A stretch of 64,000 bases of DNA from Nemophila menziesii. Lineage: Eukaryota; Streptophyta; Magnoliopsida; Boraginales; Hydrophyllaceae. Below the pieces are notes generated by a model that searched no databases, had not been told where the DNA came from, and saw only the letters and a program-made list of their open reading frames with translations. The stretch spans positions 1,765,501 to 1,829,500 of the forward strand of contig JARWIR010000035.1 of NCBI GenBank assembly GCA_029959085.1, read 5' to 3'. A program made the translations under genes and the position numbers. Positions 58,050-64,000 of the stretch are shown one piece after another. How positions within the stretch are numbered: position 1 is the stretch's first letter; each line of letters starts with the position of its first letter.

Positions 58050-60575
58050 AGAGAAAAGAAAGGGTTTCAAGGTTATATGAAGATCTAAAGCTTATTATTC
58101 CGAATTTATTAAACCTTAAACCTCTTTCTTCTCTCCAAAACTCTCCCAACTCCATTGAAGCTCATCAAAACCTTCACCAATCATCAAAACACTACCCAAT
58201 CACCATGAAAACACATCCAATTCATTCTCCACATCATTACAAGGAAGATTCAACCACCTATATCATACCAAAACACCTTGAATCCAAGAATCAAAAGCTC
58301 AAATTTCAATAATTCATCCTACAATTTCTTAAATCCAAGCCAATCCGTGAAGAATCCATCTTACCCACATAGAGAATCATCATCAAATCACCTTTCCTAA
58401 CCCAAATTAAGCTTGTACAACCAATAATCAAGAGTTCCAAATTTCAAGAGTGGTTAAAGCTTTGAGTTGGGGGTCAATTGAGATGATTAAGAGAACATGA
58501 ACATTATCTACTGTACAGGAGATGAAGAAATCAAGGTGTTGGATTTAATTGAGAAGAAATCAAGTGAGACAAGTCCTAGTTCCAATTCAATGGGTAAAAC
58601 AAGTCAAGAGAAGAGAGGTTAGCATGCTGTGTTGATTCAATGAGCAAAAAGGTTCTATATTTAGTGAAGAAGACAACACAACCTCTACAAATCAAAGACC
58701 TTATACCCAGAAGAAATAGAGAAAGCTTCAATGGCCATGATAGCTTCTCCGAAGCAACAATTAAAGGAACTACCTTTTTCTTAAGAGAAAGTATTTGAAG
58801 AAGAAGTTGAAGGTGAATACATGAAGGTTCATGGGGATTTGGAATGCTTTGGGTTGTTTGTAAATTGTATTTTGTGAAGAGAAGAAGAAGAAGATGTGGC
58901 ACAGTTGATCTATGAGGAGGTGATACGAATCTTTGATCTCTCCCATGACGTTATTTAATGCAATATCCTATTATGATCACGTGTCCTGAACATAAAGCGA
59001 ATAAGAAGTTGGGTGAAGAAGATACATTAGATTTAATCCGAGTATCGTCTAGGCGAGGTAAAAGCCTCAAAGAGTATGTTTTCTTTCTTCCCTACCATTT
59101 CTTTATGTGCAATATGTATGCTAATTTTAAATTTTAATTTTCTTGAGTCTTTTTCGAGTCGTGGGGACACGGCTCATTTTTGAGTTGGGGGTGGGGATTC
59201 GTTGTCCTCATCTTCCTTTTTGTTTTTTCATAAAATTTAAATTTTTTTGGGTTGAATTAGGCATAGAATATCTTTGAATGTACCTATGTGAGCATGATTT
59301 TATTAGGTCAATGATAGTAGGTAGTATGTTTTTGAAAGATGCAACAAATATGTTTAGTTTGCATGTATGAAAACAGGAAATAAAGGATAGAAAAGTTAAT
59401 GAGCAATGCTAAGAAGTATGTTGGAACTTAGGAATAGTTATTTGGTGTGTAGAACGTGAGGTTTAAAATTAGTTGAAAACCCACTTGTCTATGAACTATT
59501 AATGAAAAAGTAACAAAATCCGGTAGTTAGAAAAATGACTAAGGCAGTTCTTTCACGTTAAAACACTTGAAGCCTTTTATACTTTCTCACCCTTTTGTTT
59601 GATATTATTGTTATTTACCCGTCTTAGCCCCTCTGAGCCTTTCTAAAGCCTTTTATTAACCACATTATAATCCTTACCCTAGTTTTAGGACTTATCTATA
59701 TAACCCGCACTCGAATCGCAAAACCTGAGACAACTCGTTTTAGAGCTTGAGTTTGGGGTGGTGGGTTTCATCATTCGGAAACATTGGGATTTGGAGTTAT
59801 CTTTGTGATTTTATTGATGATGAAATTTTTATTATTGTAACCCTTTGCCGGGGTAATAGTGAATGGAAAAGAAGCTACGAGCTAATTTTGCCAACAAGGG
59901 CATAAAAAGAAAAAGAATATATATATATGAAAAAAAAGAAAATAGTGTGATATCTCAACACCAAAAGAGAGTCATAGCTATACAAAAGAAATAATTGATT
60001 TGAAAAGAGAATATATATTCGGACCGGCAAAGTGGATTTTATATCATCAAAGGTTTTAATGTGGGATTATTGGGGATGCACATTAAAAAGCATCAATAAA
60101 CTGGGTTGAGTGAGAACATCTTCGAGTGACAACTCAAGCTCTAGGGCGATTCGTTGATGGCTAGTGAGGAGAGAGCCAAAAGCTCACTTTTCATTATCCA
60201 AATATACCACACCCGTCCTTAAGCCAAGTTATAACCAAGACCTTAGGATTTCTAACTACTAGATGGAGAAACAATTGAGCTATTAGGTAGTAGGTAAGTG
60301 GACCATTGGATGCTGTATTTGGGACCTATGAACAACCTATAGCCATTAACCTGAACTAAGTTATCACCCTCTCCTTCTGGCATTGCGAAATTAATCTTAA
60401 ACTTGAATTTATGGATTGTTGATTACATGTATATTAAGCATAGTTGTGCATTATTTCTTGAGCATTACTACATGAGACTTTTTAGATTTTTTCTCTAGGA
60501 TCATTCATTATGTTCTGTTCTTATTCTCCTCCTTCTTCTTCTTCTTCTTGACTACCCTACTGTTCTTTACTTTTA
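58050..60575 (+). other. Element C 3' noncoding region
   Basis: No intact coding frame. Polypurine-like modules lie at about 58460-58474, 59178-59196 (after the hairpin GAGTCGTG-GGGA-CACGGCTC at 59156-59175) and 59742-59763. A possible relic of the late ORF end reads QYPIMITCP near 58960-58985. Confidence 0.65.
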
Positions 60576-60611
60576 TTGTATCGGGACGATACAACTTTGA
60601 GTTGGGGGTCT
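60576..60611 (+). other. Hairpin and polypurine tract of element C
   Basis: TTGTATCG-GGA-CGATACAA (60576-60594), then CTTTGAGTTGGGGGTCT up to the middle LTR at 60612. Confidence 0.87.
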
Positions 60612-62176
60612 TGATGTCTCCTCATTTGTGATAGTAAAATACACTCTTGAGACATCATTTTAGGCTTATTTATTAGTCTATAGGTTGATTTTAGCTTAAT
60701 TTAATGCACTTTCCTATTTTGGGTCTTGATTTGTAGAATTATTATTTTTAGAGCATATTGGGTTTAATTGTTTATTTAGTGTGAAGCTTTGAAGATAATT
60801 ATGGAGATTAAGTAGAGTCCAAGTCAAAGATTACAACTTATGGAAAGAGATATGCATGGAAATTGGAGATAGAAGGAAACTGAGTTCAATTAGGAAAAGG
60901 AAAAGCTGCCTAAATCTAGGATTCTGCAGAACACGTCTAAAGATTGGTGTTTTTACCTAAGAAATAGGCCGAATTTGGTAATTTCCTTCTAAAGGGCCTA
61001 GATAATTCTGTTGCGATTCTTTTGGTATCTTATAGAGCAAAATCCGACCAATAATGAAGAAGATACACTCAAAACAACGCAGCAGTGTTTTCCTTACGAA
61101 TTTGGGTTGGGCCAGGAGCCCATTACTTGAAGTTATCTCCACCAAACGAATTAGGTCAACCTATACACTATAAATACAGCCTCTTAACACTCTTAAATCA
61201 TCCTTGGCCAGACCCTAAGGCCAAGAGGAAGCTGCAACACAAGAGAAGAAGTCTGGAAGGAGCTGTGCAACAACCATGTCTCCTTCAACCTCTTATTTTG
61301 TAATTCTTTCTTCTTCTTTTCTTTGTATGAACTAATTCTCTTAGCTTAGGTTTTGCATAATGTATAATCTATGAATTCTAGTTCTTCTATCTAAGTTCTT
61401 TGGGAATTATATGTTTTAATCTGATATTAGCTACTTACCTTTATATTTGATTATGTGTTTTGATTTAATGATTGTTTTCCTTGCTAGTGCACGAGTATAG
61501 GATTACCTTAATAGTAGTTAGATGGTCACCTTGTAAGGGTGTTTAACTATTGAACCACCACATAACGTCTAGTGTCGATAGCAGTTCTGACAAAACATAC
61601 TTCTAACTAGATAGTCATTAAGGTTTGTTTTAACCACCATATCACCAAGATTGCAGTATTTGCTTAGGGCCTTAGTGGCGTTTGATAACCCTATTTTAAA
61701 TCACTTCTTGGTTGTGCCGTTGCCCCCTTAGTCGCTCTCAAGGTCTAAGGTAGTGGAATTTAGAATCCTGACTAAGTATACCAAGAGCTAATATTCTCCC
61801 TTATGAATTAGATTTAATAGATAGAATTAGAAGGATTAGTGCATACTAGTAAAACCTAAGTTATATCGTTCATACTATCTTCTTTTCTTTTCTGTTATTT
61901 ATTTTCTGTCTTTAATTTAGTAGTTTAGTTTTCTTATTAAAAACCAAATAAATATCTATCTTTCTCTTCTTTCTACTTGCGTATTATTATCTATCTTTAA
62001 TATCTGCACTTGATAATTTGCATAAGTTCTCTCTAACTTTCGTCAGTCCCTGAGGAACGAATCTTCTTATCATTAAAACTTGCATACGTCCTGTAATACT
62101 TGCAGTACAGTGTTAGTTTAGGGTGTGTATTTGCACTTATTTTATACATCTTTTTATCACACCTTAGGCCACACCA
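60612..62176 (+). repeat. Element C LTR, second (shared) copy
   Basis: No difference from 54570-56134 was seen. It is the 3' LTR of the first unit and the 5' LTR of the second. TATA box at 61168-61176. Confidence 0.93.
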
Positions 62177-62182
62177 AGTTTT

Positions 62183-62200
62183 TGGCGCCGCTGCCGGGGA
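62183..62200 (+). other. Element C primer binding site, second copy
   Basis: Same tRNA-Asp-type 18-mer as at 56141-56158. Confidence 0.88.
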
Positions 62201-62365
62201 CTACATCGTTAGTCCTTGTGCAATTATCTTGTGCTTATATTTTAGTTAGTTCTATTTTACGCTTTTCTTTTTAGTTTTTGTTTTACAGATTTTTTTTTAG
62301 GCGAGAGCAGATTTATTAGGAGATAAAGGTTTCGTGCTATTAGATCCTGAAGAAGCTATTAAAAG

Positions 62366-63511
62366 ATGGAATCTCTAAAGCTCAAGGAGTTAAGCCGACA
62401 ACTTGAGGAATTACGAGAACAATCGCAACAACTAGCTCAGAGGAATCTAGTACATGCCTCACCTTCATGTCCTAGTTGTGGAGCAAGAGATCACTCGTGG
62501 GGACATTGCATGAACAATCCAGCCTCAATTTCCTTCATGCCTTATCAAAGAGACCATTATTATGATGGTTATTATCAATCTCAAGGAAATTACGCTGACT
62601 ATCAACCCCCACAGAGTTACAATTTGGTCGGAGATCAACAGAATCATAATCATAATAATCATTATTATGATGATTATTATCAACCACGACCACAATCTTA
62701 CTATACTCCACAACCTATCTATCAAGAAGCGCCGATTTATAATGAAGCTTATCAAGAACCACATCCTTATTCAATGCAGCAAACCATACAAGAACAACCT
62801 CCGAGTTTGAATTCAAGCATGGCTAAGATGATGAATCTAATTGAAAAGATAGAGAATAACCAGCAAAGAATCCAAAACTCAGATGATGCAATTGACAAGC
62901 TTATGCAGACAATGTCACAAATGGTGGAAAAAACTAATATCCTTGCGGAAAGGCAACTCCGAAGTGACACTACTGCTCCACAAAACAAAGTTTGTCATGC
63001 AGTTGAATTAGGAAGTGGAAAACAACTACCTCCAACAAGACCAGAACCAGAACCAGTCCCTATTCCAGATCAGAGGGGGGAAGAAGCAACAGAAGATAAG
63101 GTCGAAGAGGTAGTTGAACAAGAACGTGTCCAAGAGAAGACACCAGAAAAGAAAGAGAGCCCAGTGGTAACAAATACATGTCCTCCTCCACCATTCCCTT
63201 CACATGTCAGAAAGGACAATGACCTGGAATTCAAGAAGTTCATTGACATGATGAACAAATTAAAGAACAGCAGCCCGTTTGTAGAAGCTCTCACAAGAAT
63301 GTCAAAATACGGTCAATTCATGAAGGACATTCTTTCTAACAAACGAAGATTCGAGATGAATGGATTACCAGAGGAGTGTAATGCTACACTTGGAATTGAG
63401 TTACCACCTATTCCCACGAAATCTTGGATGGCACCATCCATGATTATTAAGAATCGAGCTGAAAAGTTCGTGGGAATTAAAGGCAAAGGGTGGAAATTTC
63501 GTCATCCTTAA
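62366..63511 (+). CDS. Truncated Gag protein of element C (intact, 381 aa), second copy
   Basis: The translated protein is identical to that of 56324-57469 over all 381 residues, with the same zinc knuckle and Tyr/Gln/Asn-rich region. It is part of the tandem second unit. Its own downstream LTR is outside the window. Confidence 0.85.
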   Translation: MESLKLKELSRQLEELREQSQQLAQRNLVHASPSCPSCGARDHSWGHCMNNPASISFMPYQRDHYYDGYYQSQGNYADYQPPQSYNLVGDQQNHNHNNHYYDDYYQPRPQSYYTPQPIYQEAPIYNEAYQEPHPYSMQQTIQEQPPSLNSSMAKMMNLIEKIENNQQRIQNSDDAIDKLMQTMSQMVEKTNILAERQLRSDTTAPQNKVCHAVELGSGKQLPPTRPEPEPVPIPDQRGEEATEDKVEEVVEQERVQEKTPEKKESPVVTNTCPPPPFPSHVRKDNDLEFKKFIDMMNKLKNSSPFVEALTRMSKYGQFMKDILSNKRRFEMNGLPEECNATLGIELPPIPTKSWMAPSMIIKNRAEKFVGIKGKGWKFRHP

Positions 63512-64000
63512 TCGAGGTAACACGTCTAACTTTGAAAGACGTTAAACAAAAGTGCTGTACGGGAGACAACCCGTAATTTCTTTTATGTTTTTACGTTTTT
63601 AGTTTTTAATTTATGTTTAGATTAGTTAATTTTAGTTGATATTGCATATTTGAGGAAGGTATTAGTGTTTTTGATGATTAGGTATTGGAGAAATCGAGTT
63701 AGGGAAGCGAGCAAAGTTTTCGGAACGGAGAAACTTCAGCAAGTCATATCTTTGCGCTCAGATATCGGAATCAGGTGATTTTTGAGCCTAAACTGCATAA
63801 CTTTTCGAGATCTATCTGTTGGGGAGGTTTTTGTCACGTGCGGTACACCGGACCTCAGCCGCGGTGCACCGCGTGGTCAAAAACCCGTACTACGGGTTGC
63901 TACCGCGGGTTTTATCCAGAAACGAAAAAAAAAATAGCTGATGGGTCCGGTATACCGGACCCTATACCGCGCCATGCACCGCACAAACCCGTACCACGGG
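63512..64000 (+). repeat. Element C second unit: post-coding hairpin and GC-rich dyads, cut by the window end
   Basis: Repeats 57470-57958: hairpin at 63538-63575 and dyad cluster from 63837. The window ends inside the dyad cluster. Confidence 0.9.

Larger units (their letters stand above)
54570..64000 (+). mobile_element. Element C: young non-autonomous gypsy element in a tandem LTR-internal-LTR-internal array
   Basis: LTR 54570-56134, internal 56135-60611, LTR 60612-62176, internal 62177 to the window end. The period is 6042 bp. Every stretch I compared across the two copies is identical, including noncoding sequence, so the shared middle LTR serves both units. It inserted into element G. 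It lacks protease, RT, RNase H and integrase. The right end is not in the window. Confidence 0.93.

Overview
This is a window of a plant nuclear genome, probably a eudicot, made almost entirely of transposable elements. It is AT-rich. It carries Athila/Tat-type Ty3-gypsy elements with tRNA-Asp-type primer sites, Ty1-copia elements, L1-type LINEs and a Mutator-like transposase relic. I found no convincing host gene, tRNA, rRNA or CRISPR array. The species cannot be named from this sequence.

Layout. 1-5738: degraded MULE transposase and LINE fragments, both on the minus strand, in featureless AT-rich DNA. 5739-23266: an old minus-strand Athila-like gypsy element (called D here), with gag, protease, RT, RNase H, part of integrase and a late extra ORF. 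Its integrase core is replaced by a plus-strand non-autonomous relative (A, 10494-17454). 23267-28778: minus-strand copia element E, which has lost its 3' LTR at the joint with D. 28826-37475: complete plus-strand gypsy element B (gag and protease only) with a 5-bp target duplication AGACT. 37481-45161: unassigned DNA plus a minus-strand LINE (ORF1 and endonuclease, RT missing). 45167-51693: complete but decayed copia element F, minus strand, target duplication ATACA. 52116-54569: 3' LTR and 3' end of a minus-strand B-like element (G), cut by a young non-autonomous element (C). 54570-64000: C, arranged LTR-internal-LTR-internal with a 6042-bp period and no difference seen between copies, running off the window.

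How the parts relate. A, B and C keep the LTR ends, primer site and polypurine tract found in D but lack RT, RNase H and integrase, so they would need enzymes from a D-like partner (inference). D is itself inactive: several in-frame stops, frameshifts, a changed RT catalytic Asp and no integrase core. A and C encode a cut-down Gag (zinc knuckle plus a Tyr/Gln/Asn-rich region). It is open for 381 codons in C and broken in A.

The most unusual signal is in the long 3' noncoding part of the gypsy elements. Four polypurine-tract-like modules recur in the same order in A, B, C and D. Two of them directly follow a short hairpin. The hairpin next to the true polypurine tract keeps its pairing between D and A/B/C through three compensatory base-pair changes. 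GC-rich palindromic repeat clusters lie at matching positions but have unrelated sequence in D and in A/B/C.
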